Origin: CAZFVY01 sp964522665 | Lineage (GTDB): Bacteria > Verrucomicrobiota > Verrucomicrobiia > Limisphaerales > CAZFVY01 | Reading direction: 5' to 3' | DNA length: 64,000 nt | NCBI GenBank assembly: GCA_964522665.1 | Contig: CAZFVY010000013.1 | Location: 1 to 64,000 of the forward strand | In this document: in pieces, positions 44,127 to 53,158 of the stretch | Layout of the letters: each line of letters begins with the position of its first letter | Numbering within the stretch: position 1 is the first letter of the stretch | Position numbers and translations under genes: made by a program | The notes under the pieces: model-generated | Told to the model about the DNA's origin: nothing | Database searches by the model: none | Seen by the model: the letters and a program-made list of their open reading frames with translations, nothing else

Positions 44127-46799
44127 TCAGCGCCGCGCCTTCGCGAGATTTTCGATGCTGCGAACGACGAGCGCGGTCCAACCGGTTTGATGATTGGCGC
44201 CGAGGCCCTTCCCGTTTTCGCCGTGAAAATACTCGTGGAAGAGCACCAGATCGCGCCAATGCGGATCGTAGTGAAAACGCGGGTCATCGCCGTGGCACGG
44301 CCGGCGGCCGGTCTCATCGGGCAGGAAGATTCGGGCCAGCCGCGCTTCGATTTCCTGCGCGACTTGTTGGAGATTCATCATCTGGCCAGAACCGGTCGGG
44401 CACTCGACTTTTAGATTGTCGCCGTAGAAATGGTGATAGCGCTCGAGCGCTTCGATCAGCAGATAGTTAATCGGGAACCAAATCGGTCCGCGCCAATTCG
44501 AATTGCCGCCGAAGAGGTAGGTGTTCGATTCCGCGGGAACGTAATCGACACGATGTTCCTCGCCGCCAGCCACCAGGACATAGGGGTGGTCGAGGTGGAA
44601 CTTCGAAACGGAGCGAATGCCGTAGGGGGAGAGGAACTCGGCCTCGTCGAGCAGATAGCGCAGAACCCGCTGCAGTCGCTCGCGGGACGGGATGGCCAGG
44701 AGGCGATGGGTGTGGCCGGTCTCGCCGTAGCAGATGTTCCGCGAGAGGTCGGGACGGAATTTGAGGAACCAGTCGAATCGTTTGCTGAAGCCGGGCAGGC
44801 ACTTGACGGTCTCCTGCTCGAGAACTTCAACCGCGATCAACGGGAGCAGCCCAACGAGCGAGCGGGTTCGCAAGGGGACCACCTCGTGGTCGAATTGGAT
44901 TTGATCGTAGTAGAAGCCGTCGGTTTCATCCCAGAGGCCAGTTCCGCCCAAAGTGTTCATCGCGTCGGCGATTTGGACGAAGTGTTCGAGGAATTTCGAG
45001 GCCATATCCTCATAGGCGACGTTCACGCGGTCGCCGTCGTGGGCCAGCTCGAGCGCGATGCTGAGCATCGTGGCGCAGTAGAAAGCCATCCAGGCCGTGC
45101 CGTCCGCCTGTTGGAGCGAACCGCCGGTTGGGAGCGGCTTCGAGCGATCGAACACGCCGATGTTGTCGAAACCGAGGAATCCGCCGGAGAACAGGTTTTT
45201 GCCTTGGGCGTCCTTGCGATTGACCCACCAGGTGAAATTGACCAGGAGCTTTTGAAAGACGCTTTCGAGAAAGCCGCGGTCACGCTGGCCACCCCGGGCG
45301 GCGATCTTGTAAACGCGCCAGGCGGCCCAGGCGTGAACCGGGGGATTCACGTCGTTGAACGCGAATTCGTACGCGGGGATTTGGCCGTTCGGGTGCATGT
45401 ACCACTCGCGCAAGAGCAGGCTGAGTTGATCTTGCGCGAACCGGCCGTCGATGCGGGCAAACGGAATCATGTGGAACGCCAAGTCCCACGCGGCGAACCA
45501 GGGATATTCCCACTTGTCGGGCATCGAAAGGATGTCGCGGCTGAACAGGTGGCCCCATTCGTGATTGCGGCCCGATTTGCGCTCCGGCGGTGGCGGCGGT
45601 TGGCCAGGGTCGCCGTCCAGCCAATCGCGCACAACGTAATGATAAAACTGTTTGCTGCAAAGCAGTCCGGCGTATCCTTGCCGGACAATATTGCACTCTT
45701 GGGCGGTCAAGCGGCCCGGGCTGACGTTGGCGTAGAATTCATCCGCTTCTTTGATCCGTCGCGCGAAGACGGCGTCGAAATCGGCATTGCGTTTGGCGGT
45801 AGGCGTCTCAGCTTCCGCGTAAAGGCGGAGGCGGATCGTCTGCTCGCGTCCGGCCGGTATTTCGAGGATATAATGTGGCGCGGCCTTGGTGCCAAAATTC
45901 TGCGGATTCACCGCGCTGGCGTGGCCGCCAATCACGCACTCATGGAACGCGTCTTTGACGAAAGGGCTGGCATTAGGCGAGCCAAAAAGCCGGGCGTAGT
46001 TCGATTCGTTGTCGGTGAAGAGAACTTCGGGCTTACGACGGTTTGGGCCGGGGCCGAAGTCGAAGAAAAAACGGCCAAGCTTCTCATGGTCCAAGCGGAG
46101 TAAATGCGCGTTTTCCAACTCGATGCGAGGCTTGGCGGTGGCGCCTTCCTGACTGGGGCTGAGGATCCAGGTATTGCGGAACCAAACGGTTGGCAGGACG
46201 TGGATTTGCGCGGTGTCGGGACCGCGATTGGCGATCGTAATCCGGATCAGGATGTCGTTCGGCGACTCCTTCGCGTATTCGGTGAAAACATCGAAATAGC
46301 GATGGTCGTTAAAGATACCGGTGTCCGCCAGTTCGTATTCCGGATCGGCTTTGCCGCGCCGATGGTTCTCCTGGAGGAGTTGACCGTACGGAAACTCGGC
46401 TTGCGGGTATTTGTAGAGCAACTTGCAGTAGGAGTGGGTCGGGGTCGAGTCGAGATAGAAATACTGTTCCTTGACGTCTTCTCCGTGGTTGCCCTCGGGT
46501 CCGGTGAGGCCGAACAGCCGCTCCTTGAGGATTGGGTCGCGCCCATTCCAGAGCGCCAGGGCGAAACAGAGGCGGCATTCGCGGTCGCTGAAACCGAGCA
46601 GGCCGTCTTCGCCCCAGCGGTAGGCGCGGCTGCGCGCGTGATCGTGCGGAAAGTAGTCCCAACAATTACCCCCCTCGGAATAGTCCTCGCGCACCGTGGC
46701 CCACTGGCGTTCGGAAAGGTAGGGTCCCCAGCGTTTCCAGTTCTTATGGCGCTGGCTGTCCTCAGCGAGTCGGTGCGCTTCGGCGGTCATGTTTTTCAT
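44127..46799 (-). CDS. GH63/MGH1-type glucosidase
   Basis: 890 residues, no signal peptide, so probably cytoplasmic. The N-terminus carries WGPYLSERQWATVREDYSE and WDYFPHDHARSRAYRWGEDG, typical of bacterial GH63 proteins of this length. The (alpha/alpha)6 catalytic domain includes EYPWFAAWDLAFHMIPFARI, GFLGFDNIGVFDRS, and the late NTYLFGGNSNWRGPIWFPIN, which recalls the GWRGxxW segment of GH63/MGH1-like enzymes. Candidate acids are in WDLAF and FYYDQIQFDH. The substrate is likely a short alpha-glucoside, but this is by family only. Confidence 0.85.
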   Translation of the reverse strand: MKNMTAEAHRLAEDSQRHKNWKRWGPYLSERQWATVREDYSEGGNCWDYFPHDHARSRAYRWGEDGLLGFSDRECRLCFALALWNGRDPILKERLFGLTGPEGNHGEDVKEQYFYLDSTPTHSYCKLLYKYPQAEFPYGQLLQENHRRGKADPEYELADTGIFNDHRYFDVFTEYAKESPNDILIRITIANRGPDTAQIHVLPTVWFRNTWILSPSQEGATAKPRIELENAHLLRLDHEKLGRFFFDFGPGPNRRKPEVLFTDNESNYARLFGSPNASPFVKDAFHECVIGGHASAVNPQNFGTKAAPHYILEIPAGREQTIRLRLYAEAETPTAKRNADFDAVFARRIKEADEFYANVSPGRLTAQECNIVRQGYAGLLCSKQFYHYVVRDWLDGDPGQPPPPPERKSGRNHEWGHLFSRDILSMPDKWEYPWFAAWDLAFHMIPFARIDGRFAQDQLSLLLREWYMHPNGQIPAYEFAFNDVNPPVHAWAAWRVYKIAARGGQRDRGFLESVFQKLLVNFTWWVNRKDAQGKNLFSGGFLGFDNIGVFDRSKPLPTGGSLQQADGTAWMAFYCATMLSIALELAHDGDRVNVAYEDMASKFLEHFVQIADAMNTLGGTGLWDETDGFYYDQIQFDHEVVPLRTRSLVGLLPLIAVEVLEQETVKCLPGFSKRFDWFLKFRPDLSRNICYGETGHTHRLLAIPSRERLQRVLRYLLDEAEFLSPYGIRSVSKFHLDHPYVLVAGGEEHRVDYVPAESNTYLFGGNSNWRGPIWFPINYLLIEALERYHHFYGDNLKVECPTGSGQMMNLQQVAQEIEARLARIFLPDETGRRPCHGDDPRFHYDPHWRDLVLFHEYFHGENGKGLGANHQTGWTALVVRSIENLAKARR

Positions 46800-47164
46800 T
46801 AGCTACACTAATAATCACGTTGAGTGGTCTTCGACCGATGCCTTGCCACTAACCCCACGTCTGCGATTCAAGGGGCGAGGTTTCGAGCGTCGGTGGCTGC
46901 TTAGTGAAACGTGCTGAGAGAGTTATGCGCTCCCGAAATCCATTGGTCAAGCGCGAGGACGGGCGCTTTTGCACCTCAATTTCACCGACCTGGGTCTTCT
47001 GGTCTCCAAATGTTTACTTCCAACTATTGAGGACGACCCAGAACCAGGCCCCTAGAATTCAACGTCACCCGAAAACAACCACCCCACTCGCATGCCTAGC
47101 GGTCGCGCGATCCGGTTCGCGCGGAGCCGAACTATTGCGCACGGCCTGGCGTTAGATCGCTGCC
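46800..47164. other. Lower-GC intergenic stretch
   Basis: About 365 bp, visibly richer in A and T than the flanks. A plus-strand frame (46904-47155) has no recognisable features and is not called. It must hold the promoter of the minus-strand glucosidase and the 3' end of the DUF6869-type gene. Confidence 0.45.
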
Positions 47165-47500
47165 TTACCATATACGCAAGCGAGCGGCTTCGACCCGACT
47201 CCAGATCTCGCTTGGCATGCTTTGTCTCCAGACTCCGCCTAAAAGATCGTTAAATCGCGAGTTGCGGCGCGCTTCCTCTTCGACACGATCGATGAATGCT
47301 GCGCCATGCCAGACTAGCAAGTTTTCGAGAGGTCCTGCAGCAAGCAAGGCTTTCTCGTCATCAGTGAGGTCGCGTTTCAGCGTTTCACCAATCGCCAGCC
47401 AAGCCCGCTCTGGATTATCCGCGCACGCGTCGTGCATTAGGCCGTCCTCGTCGCCGGCAAGCCAAATTGCCACGAGACTTTCGATTTCTTGTTCGGCCAT
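47165..47500 (-). CDS. Small DUF6869-like protein
   Basis: 111 residues from the ATG complement of 47498-47500 (MAEQEIESLVAIWLAG); a start 6 codons upstream is possible. The pattern WLAIGETLKRDLTDDEKALL, AGPLENLLVWHGAAFIDRVE, EEARRNSRFNDLLGGVW matches DUF6869 proteins from memory. These often appear near mobile or defence-like contexts, but function is unknown. It sits in a lower-GC islet. Confidence 0.6.
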   Translation of the reverse strand: MAEQEIESLVAIWLAGDEDGLMHDACADNPERAWLAIGETLKRDLTDDEKALLAAGPLENLLVWHGAAFIDRVEEEARRNSRFNDLLGGVWRQSMPSEIWSRVEAARLRIW

Positions 47501-47554
47501 AACGGTTAATCCGATCAAGGTCCGGGGTGCATTATTTAGGTGCGTCCATTCACG

Positions 47555-47866
47555 CTATTGAAATCTTTGCGTCATCGGCCGGGACGTCTCGGCGCCATCG
47601 CTGGGTGAATCTAGTCTCCCGACCGAGGGCGGCCCGTCAACCCCACACATTGGACAGTAACAGGTCATTACATCCATCTTCCCGGCGCTGTCGGCCGATG
47701 GGCAAAACCAGCCCGAATTCCGAGCCTCCTCAGCTAGAGCCTCGAAATACTTGTCGCTAGCGAAAGCGTGCGAGGTCTCAAAAACTGACCTCTGGCTACA
47801 AACGGCGCACTCGAACTCCAACGCGAAAACTGCATGGGCGTCGAAAGGATCGTTCATGTTGCTCAT
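47555..47866 (-). CDS. Small Cys-rich (zinc-ribbon-like) protein
   Basis: 103 residues. Two Cys pairs, CAVC near residue 20 and CYCPMC near 69-74, suggest a zinc ribbon. Its ATG overlaps the stop of the ABC ATPase gene in ATGA form, suggesting translational coupling, although its base composition is lower in GC than that gene. A second ATG three codons downstream is possible. Function unknown. Confidence 0.5.
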   Translation of the reverse strand: MSNMNDPFDAHAVFALEFECAVCSQRSVFETSHAFASDKYFEALAEEARNSGWFCPSADSAGKMDVMTCYCPMCGVDGPPSVGRLDSPSDGAETSRPMTQRFQ

Positions 47867-48720
47867 AAAACTCGGCCCGCCAGGGGCGCCACCGTTAAAG
47901 CATAACGGCCTCCAGCGACGCGCAAACGGACCTTGGCATTAAAAGCGTCGGAAAGGAGCTTGGAGGAGAGTACCATCGGGCGCGAGCCGGCCGCCAGAAC
48001 CTGGCCACCGCGGAGCGCGAGCAGGTGCGAAAAACTCGGCATGATTTCCTCGACGTGATGGGTCACGAGGACCAAGGCCGGGCCGCCGGCGGTCGCGCCG
48101 AGCCGGTTGAGGAACTGCAGAAAATGCTCGCGCGCGGCGGGGTCGAGGCCGGCGCACGGTTCGTCAAGGATCAGTAACTCGGGGTGAGCCATCAACGCGC
48201 GGCCAATCAGCACCCGTTGTCGTTCGCCTTGCGAGAGGTAGAGCCAAGGCCGCTGCGCGAGGTGTTCGGCTTCGATTTGCCGAAGAATCCCGAGCGCCCG
48301 CCGGCGGTCGGCGGTGGTGATTTCACCCCAATAGTCGATCATGGCGTATTTTCCGCTGACGACGCTCTCCAGCGCCGGTTCGGAATCGGCCATCAATTGG
48401 CGAACCACCGAGCTGACCAGGCCGATGCGTTTGCGCAGTTCGGGCCAGTGCGCCCGGCCATAACGGCGGCCCAAAAGATCGACGGTTCCGCTCGTCGGCG
48501 AGAGGTAACCGGTCAGAGCGCTGAGGAGGGAGGTTTTGCCGGAGCCGTTCGCCCCGAGAATGACCCAATGCTCACCGGGAGCAATGCGCCACGAGACGTG
48601 ATCCAGAATCAGGGTGTCGCCGCGCCGGACGCAAAGGTCGGCGACTTCCAAGATCGGTTGTGAGTTCGGTTTCAAAAAAGGATTTGAGGGTGGGAGCGGC
48701 GAGGCGAGTGGCGCAGGCAT
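47863..48720 (-). CDS. ABC ATPase, YlmA/PhrA-like
   Basis: 285 residues from the ATG complement of 48718-48720; the longer frame would overlap the glycosyltransferase gene. Walker A VILGANGSGKTS, signature YLSQGERQRVLIGRA, Walker B LLILDEPCAGLDP, switch LVTHHVEEIMPS. The extended family (YlmA/ModF/PhrA-like) often lacks a dedicated permease, as here. Substrate or role unknown. Confidence 0.85.
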   Translation of the reverse strand: MPAPLASPLPPSNPFLKPNSQPILEVADLCVRRGDTLILDHVSWRIAPGEHWVILGANGSGKTSLLSALTGYLSPTSGTVDLLGRRYGRAHWPELRKRIGLVSSVVRQLMADSEPALESVVSGKYAMIDYWGEITTADRRRALGILRQIEAEHLAQRPWLYLSQGERQRVLIGRALMAHPELLILDEPCAGLDPAAREHFLQFLNRLGATAGGPALVLVTHHVEEIMPSFSHLLALRGGQVLAAGSRPMVLSSKLLSDAFNAKVRLRVAGGRYALTVAPLAGRVL

Positions 48721-48739
48721 CCGCTGAGGCGGCAAGAGT

Positions 48740-49465
48740 TTACGCGATGAGGCGCGGTTCGAGTCGGTCCGCCGTTGGGTGGGCGAGGAGGCGCTCGCAT
48801 TGCTCGATGAACAGGCGCTCGTTGGTCGGGTTCCCCGGCAGGAAGGCATGAAAAACCAGATCACCATACGTGGTTCCGATGCCAAAGGCGTGGCCATTCC
48901 CCAACTGCCAGCGCCGCTCATGGACGTGAGCGGGAAAGATCAAACAGACGGTATAGCCCTGTTCTTCGGCCCGCCAGGTAATCTCCTCCGCGCAGTCGGA
49001 TCGCGCGGTGCCGTCAAAGGTTGGACGTCCGAGCGCCTCGTACATTTTACGCGAAATCGCGAACGCGCTCGGTCCGGCGTAGAGGTGATTCACCGAGTCA
49101 TTAACCACGATATGATTGGATTGTTGCGCGGGACCGAAAACCGTCCGCTGATCGCGAATCTTGTCGATCGCCACGTTGACGAAATCGGACCGCAGCGGTA
49201 CGGCGTCGATGTCGAATAGCATGAAGTAGTCATAATCTCCGCCGAGTTCGGTCAGGAACCGATCGACGGCGAACCCGTGGGTGCATCGCGGGAATTCAAC
49301 CTCCACCTGGTTGATCGGCCAGCCGAATCGTTCGAAAACGCGGCGTTGAGCGTCGGCCAAGCGGGCGCCGCGGTTCGCGCCGTAAAAGGAAGCGATCACC
49401 ACGCGTTCTCCCGCGTGCTCAAGCGCTTGCAAGTCCTTTGGAGGTTTAGGGCAGTCGGCCATCAT
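48740..49465 (-). CDS. Glycosyltransferase-like protein
   Basis: 241-242 residues, starting at either of two adjacent ATGs (complements of 49463-49465 or 49460-49462). The block GDYDYFMLFDIDAVPLRSDF holds a DxD-like metal motif (DID). FAISRKMYEALGRPTF and SDCAEEITWRAEEQGYTVCL resemble GT-A-fold acceptor regions. Neither donor nor acceptor can be read. An upstream extension to 49741 overlaps yicC and is rejected. Confidence 0.6.
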   Translation of the reverse strand: MMADCPKPPKDLQALEHAGERVVIASFYGANRGARLADAQRRVFERFGWPINQVEVEFPRCTHGFAVDRFLTELGGDYDYFMLFDIDAVPLRSDFVNVAIDKIRDQRTVFGPAQQSNHIVVNDSVNHLYAGPSAFAISRKMYEALGRPTFDGTARSDCAEEITWRAEEQGYTVCLIFPAHVHERRWQLGNGHAFGIGTTYGDLVFHAFLPGNPTNERLFIEQCERLLAHPTADRLEPRLIA

Positions 49466-49574
49466 GTCCCGGCGAAATCGGCTTCCAACATGGCGCCAAG
49501 CGGAGCCGGATGGAAAGCCGAAAGTGCAAAAATGGTTCGCTTGCGGTCTCAACTGCCGCCATAGTCCCGGCGCA

Positions 49575-50456
49575 ATGAAATCAATGACCGGATACGGGCG
49601 CGGCGAATGCGCGCAGGCGGGCTTCAAGGTGACGGTGGAAGCCAACTCCGTGAACCGGAAACAGAGCGAGATTTCGGTGAATCTCCCCGCCTCGCTGGAA
49701 CCGCTCGAGGCGCGCGTTCGCGACGAAGCCAATCGTTTCATCGCGCGCGGCCGCTTGAGCCTCCGGGTGGTGTTGCACGCCGGAGAAGGCCGTGCGCCGT
49801 TGGGGATGTTGGTGAACGAGCCGCTGGCCCGCGGTTACGCGGAGGAATTTGCCCGGCTCGGGGCGAGGCTCAAGCTTTCCGGTCCCGTTACGCTCGAGAC
49901 GGTCTTGCGGGCGCCGGGGGTGTTGCAGGATCCGTCCGAGGCGGTGGACGCGGAGACGTTTGGCCCGGCGGTTGAGAAGGCGTTGCGCGCCGCGCTGACG
50001 GCGCTCGTCAAGATGAGGCAGACGGAAGGAACGCATCTGGCCAAAGATCTTCGTGCGCGGATCGCGACCTCGCGAAAGGCGGTGGCCGCCGTCGCAAAGC
50101 TCTCGCCGAAGGCGACGGAACGGTACCGGGAGCAACTGCGCGAGCGGATCAAAAGCATCGGATTGGAAACGCCGGACATCAACGATGAGCGGTTGGTCAA
50201 AGAGGTGGTTTATTTCGCCGAGCGCTCGGATATCTCCGAAGAACTGACCCGCCTGGAAAGTCATTTTTTACAGTTCGATGAAAGCCTGGCGACCACTGAA
50301 CCGGTGGGAAGGACGCTGGATTTTCTAGTTCAGGAGATGAACCGGGAGGTCAACACGATCGGGTCGAAGGCGAACGACGCGGCCATCTCGAGGCACGTGA
50401 TCACGCTGAAATCCGAGTTGGAAAAACTGCGCGAGCAGGTACAGAACGTCGAGTGA
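49575..50456 (+). CDS. YicC-family endoribonuclease-like protein
   Basis: 293 residues from ATG 49575 (MKSMTGYGRG, the hallmark YicC N-terminus). Also present: VEANSVNRKQSEISVNLP, TEGTHLAKDLRARI and the C-terminal DFLVQEMNREVNTIGSKAND. YicC proteins are linked to stationary-phase fitness and RNA turnover in E. coli. It directly precedes gmk (13 bp), the usual gene order. Confidence 0.93.
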   Translation: MKSMTGYGRGECAQAGFKVTVEANSVNRKQSEISVNLPASLEPLEARVRDEANRFIARGRLSLRVVLHAGEGRAPLGMLVNEPLARGYAEEFARLGARLKLSGPVTLETVLRAPGVLQDPSEAVDAETFGPAVEKALRAALTALVKMRQTEGTHLAKDLRARIATSRKAVAAVAKLSPKATERYREQLRERIKSIGLETPDINDERLVKEVVYFAERSDISEELTRLESHFLQFDESLATTEPVGRTLDFLVQEMNREVNTIGSKANDAAISRHVITLKSELEKLREQVQNVE

Positions 50457-50469
50457 TCGGCGCTTGTCT

Positions 50470-51096
50470 ATGTCTAGCCAGCCATCCAACGCGTTGTTAA
50501 TCGTCATTTCGGGGCCGTCCGGCGGAGGCAAGACGACCCTGTGCGAACAGTTGGCCAAAGCCGAACCCAATTTGGCTCGCGCGGTCACCTGCACCACCCG
50601 CCCGCCGCGGGTGGGAGAGAAGGATGGCGTCGATTACTACTTTCTTGAGGCGGCGACGTTCCTCAAGCGGGTGCAGGCCGGTCATTTCCTGGAGCACGCC
50701 ACGGTGTACGGCAATAGTTACGGCACGCTCAAATCGGAAGTGCTGAATCAATTACGCCAGGGCCGCGACGTCGTTCTCAACGTGGATGTTCAAGGCGCGG
50801 CGTCGATTCGCGCCAACGCCGAGCGAAACGACGAATTGCGCGATGCGTTGATTACCGTGTTTCTCACGCCGCCGTCGCTGGCGATGCTCGAAAAGCGCCT
50901 GCGCAAGCGAGCCACCGAGTCGGCGGCCGCGATTCAGAAACGTTTGGGAGTGGCGCGTGAGGAAATCGCGCAATGGAAGTTGTTTGATTATCTTCTGTTG
51001 AGTTCCACCATCGCGGAAGATTTGCGACAGATGCAGATGGTTTTGGGCGCCGAAAAGCGGCGCACGAGTCGGGCTAAAGCGCCGGAAAACGAATGA
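50470..51096 (+). CDS. gmk: Guanylate kinase
   Basis: 208 residues from ATG 50470 (TTG two codons upstream also in frame). P-loop ISGPSGGGKTTLCEQL, GMP-binding TCTTRPPRVGEKDGVDYYFL and LEHATVYGNSYGT, then VVLNVDVQGAASIRA. Phosphorylates GMP and dGMP. It follows yicC and precedes coaC; the rpoZ gene often found here is not seen. Confidence 0.95.
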   Translation: MSSQPSNALLIVISGPSGGGKTTLCEQLAKAEPNLARAVTCTTRPPRVGEKDGVDYYFLEAATFLKRVQAGHFLEHATVYGNSYGTLKSEVLNQLRQGRDVVLNVDVQGAASIRANAERNDELRDALITVFLTPPSLAMLEKRLRKRATESAAAIQKRLGVAREEIAQWKLFDYLLLSSTIAEDLRQMQMVLGAEKRRTSRAKAPENE

Positions 51097-51169
51097 ACCA
51101 AGCGCCATTAGAGGAAGTTGTGGAGCGCCGGCGGGGAGGCAGAGGTCGGCGTTGGGGGAGGCATCGGGG

Positions 51170-51727
51170 ATGAGTTCCGGGAAGTGCGTCGTTCTGGGGG
51201 TGACAGGCTCGATCTCGGCTCACAAAGCGGTGGATGTCGCCAGTCGGCTGGCCAAGGCGGAGTGTGACGTGCGCGTGGTAATGACGGCGGACGCCTTGCG
51301 CTTTATCACGCCGCTTCCTTTCAAGACCCTTTCCCGCCATCCCGTCGTCACCGATTTGTACGATGAGGAGGAAGGTTGGAAACCCGCCCACATAGAATTG
51401 GCCGATCGCGCGGACTTGCTGCTCGTCGCGCCGGCCACGGCCAACCAGCTCGCCAAACTCGCGCATGGGCTGGCTGACGACGCGTTGACGTGCATCGCGC
51501 TGGCGTTGAATCCAGGCGCGCGGCTGCTGCTCGCGCCGGCGATGAACGGCAAGATGTGGCAGCACCCCGCGACGCGGCAGAACGTCGCAACCTTGATCGC
51601 GCGGGGCGCGGAAATCATTGGGCCGGAGGCCGGGATGCTTTCCTGCGGCTATGAGGGCGTGGGCCGGCTTTGGAATACTGAAGGAATCGTCGCGCGGGCG
51701 TTGGAATTACTCTCGGATCGGGTTTAG
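51170..51727 (+). CDS. coaC: Phosphopantothenoylcysteine decarboxylase (single-domain CoaC)
   Basis: FMN-dependent decarboxylation in CoA synthesis. 185 residues from ATG 51170. Active-site His in AHIELADRADLLLVAPATA; PxMNxxMW variant as APAMNGKMWQHP; active-site Cys in MLSCGYEGVGRLW. The CoaB synthetase domain that normally follows in bacterial CoaBC is absent: the next gene is a kinase. A separate CoaB would have to be elsewhere. Confidence 0.9.
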   Translation: MSSGKCVVLGVTGSISAHKAVDVASRLAKAECDVRVVMTADALRFITPLPFKTLSRHPVVTDLYDEEEGWKPAHIELADRADLLLVAPATANQLAKLAHGLADDALTCIALALNPGARLLLAPAMNGKMWQHPATRQNVATLIARGAEIIGPEAGMLSCGYEGVGRLWNTEGIVARALELLSDRV

Positions 51728-51745
51728 AGTAGCGACGATCAAGGT

Positions 51746-53158
51746 ATGTCGTTGAGCCTGACAGTTTCGCACGGAGTCGAGGCGTGGCGCGGTTTTTGGG
51801 CCACGGCGGCGCCGGATCCGCGCCAGCAGGCGGCGCGCATCCGCCTGGTCGAGCGGAACATTGGCTTGCCGGTCAAGGGAGTCGCCATCGCGGCGCTGGT
51901 CTATTCGCTCTTCTTCTATCACTGGTTTGGGGATGCGCAGGCGAAGGATGTTCAGCCGACGGTGCAGATCAGCGTGGTGGAAGTGGCCTTGGAGGTGGTT
52001 CAACGTTTCTTTCTAATCTATTTGGTCCTCAATGTCGGCGTCGGGGCCGTGCTGCTCGGGATGCGGCAGTTTCCGGTCGCGCTGGTGGAGAACGTGGTGT
52101 TCGGGGTCTGCCTGCTCGACGGGTTGTTTTTGGCGGCGCTCACGGTTGTTACCGGCGGATTCGACAGCGTGCTTTTCTGGGCCTACTTGGGACTGGTGAT
52201 GCGTAACGCGGTGAGCGTGGCGGCTCCGACCTCGCAGATCGTGTTGAGCCTCATCATGACCGTGAGCTATTTGGTCGCAGGCTTGATCGACGTGACCATG
52301 ATGAAGATTACGGTCAGCGACAAGGAGACCGAGTTGCTGGACCCCAATCCCGAGCCGTTCATGCTCCGGATCATCCTTTTGCTTTTGCTCACCGCCTGCT
52401 GTTGCGGTTTGCGCGTCTTGTTTGACCGGCAGCGGCGCTCAGAAGACGAGGCGCTGGAATTCGCGCAGCGCCAGGAACAGTTGCAGGCGGCTGGCCGGCT
52501 CGCGGCGGAAATAGCGCACCAACTGAAAAACCCGCTCGGGATCATCAATAACGCGGCGTTCACCTTGCAGAGGACCGTGAAGGAAGGGGGGAAGACCATT
52601 ACTCAGCAAATTAAGATCATCCGCGAGGAGGTGGGACGATCGGACCGGATTATCACGGAATTAATGGGCTACGCGCGCCTGGTCGAGGGACGCCTCGAAA
52701 AACTCGACGTGGTGGAAGAACTGGAGAGCGCCATTGCTCAGGTCTTCCCTCCGGCGGTGAAATACGAAGTGGAAATCACTCGTGACTACGCGCCCGCGCT
52801 GCCGGTGCTCTTTCTCCAGCGCAACCATTTGTCCGAGATCTTTGTCAATATTCTGCAGAACGCGCGCGAGGCGATGAACGCCAAAGGTCACATTGGCGTG
52901 CGCGCGGCTTTCGGCGAGAATTACACGGTGCTGGTCCAAATCGAGGATGATGGGCCGGGAATCCCGCATGAACAGCAGGAAAAGGTATTTGAACCCTATT
53001 TTACCACCAAGGAATCGGGCACGGGGCTGGGCTTGGCGATCGTCAAGCACAACACGGAAATCTACGGTGGAAAAGTGCGCATTGAATCTGAGCTTGGAAG
53101 AGGGACCCGTTTTGTGCTACAGTTCCCAGCGCGTGCCTTGATAAAGCTAAGAAGATGA
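51746..53158 (+). CDS. NtrB-type membrane histidine kinase
   Basis: 470 residues. The first 240 contain about five to six membrane helices (KGVAIAALVYSLFFYHW, RFFLIYLVLNVGVGAVLLG, LLDGLFLAALTVV, IVLSLIMTVSYLVAGL, MLRIILLLLLTACCCGL). The phospho-acceptor is His258 in AEIAHQLKNPLGIINN. The HATPase part has IFVNILQNAREAMN, IEDDGPGIPHEQ and GTGLGLAIVKHN. The stop overlaps the ATG of the sigma54 regulator (ATGA), so the two form a pair. The signal is unknown; a membrane-embedded sensor suggests membrane state or a hydrophobic cue. Confidence 0.92.
   Translation: MSLSLTVSHGVEAWRGFWATAAPDPRQQAARIRLVERNIGLPVKGVAIAALVYSLFFYHWFGDAQAKDVQPTVQISVVEVALEVVQRFFLIYLVLNVGVGAVLLGMRQFPVALVENVVFGVCLLDGLFLAALTVVTGGFDSVLFWAYLGLVMRNAVSVAAPTSQIVLSLIMTVSYLVAGLIDVTMMKITVSDKETELLDPNPEPFMLRIILLLLLTACCCGLRVLFDRQRRSEDEALEFAQRQEQLQAAGRLAAEIAHQLKNPLGIINNAAFTLQRTVKEGGKTITQQIKIIREEVGRSDRIITELMGYARLVEGRLEKLDVVEELESAIAQVFPPAVKYEVEITRDYAPALPVLFLQRNHLSEIFVNILQNAREAMNAKGHIGVRAAFGENYTVLVQIEDDGPGIPHEQQEKVFEPYFTTKESGTGLGLAIVKHNTEIYGGKVRIESELGRGTRFVLQFPARALIKLRR

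Noticed and set aside
47095..47155. Integron attC-like site (GTTAGAT at 47150, GCCTAGC at 47094) next to small genes
   Set aside because: Only the 7-mer cores match roughly; the inner arms are not complementary, there is no second site and no integrase. GTTRRRY is expected by chance about once per kilobase.
46904..47155. Plus-strand 83-codon frame in the low-GC stretch
   Set aside because: No ribosome site, no recognisable composition or domain; overlaps the region needed for neighbouring regulation.
48756..48765. GGTTCGAGTC resembling a tRNA T-loop
   Set aside because: It lies inside the glycosyltransferase-like gene and no acceptor, D or anticodon stem can be built around it.
48721..48921. 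Extended N-terminus of the ABC ATPase gene
   Set aside because: It would overlap the glycosyltransferase-like gene and shows no family similarity; ATG at 48720 precedes the conserved domain properly.
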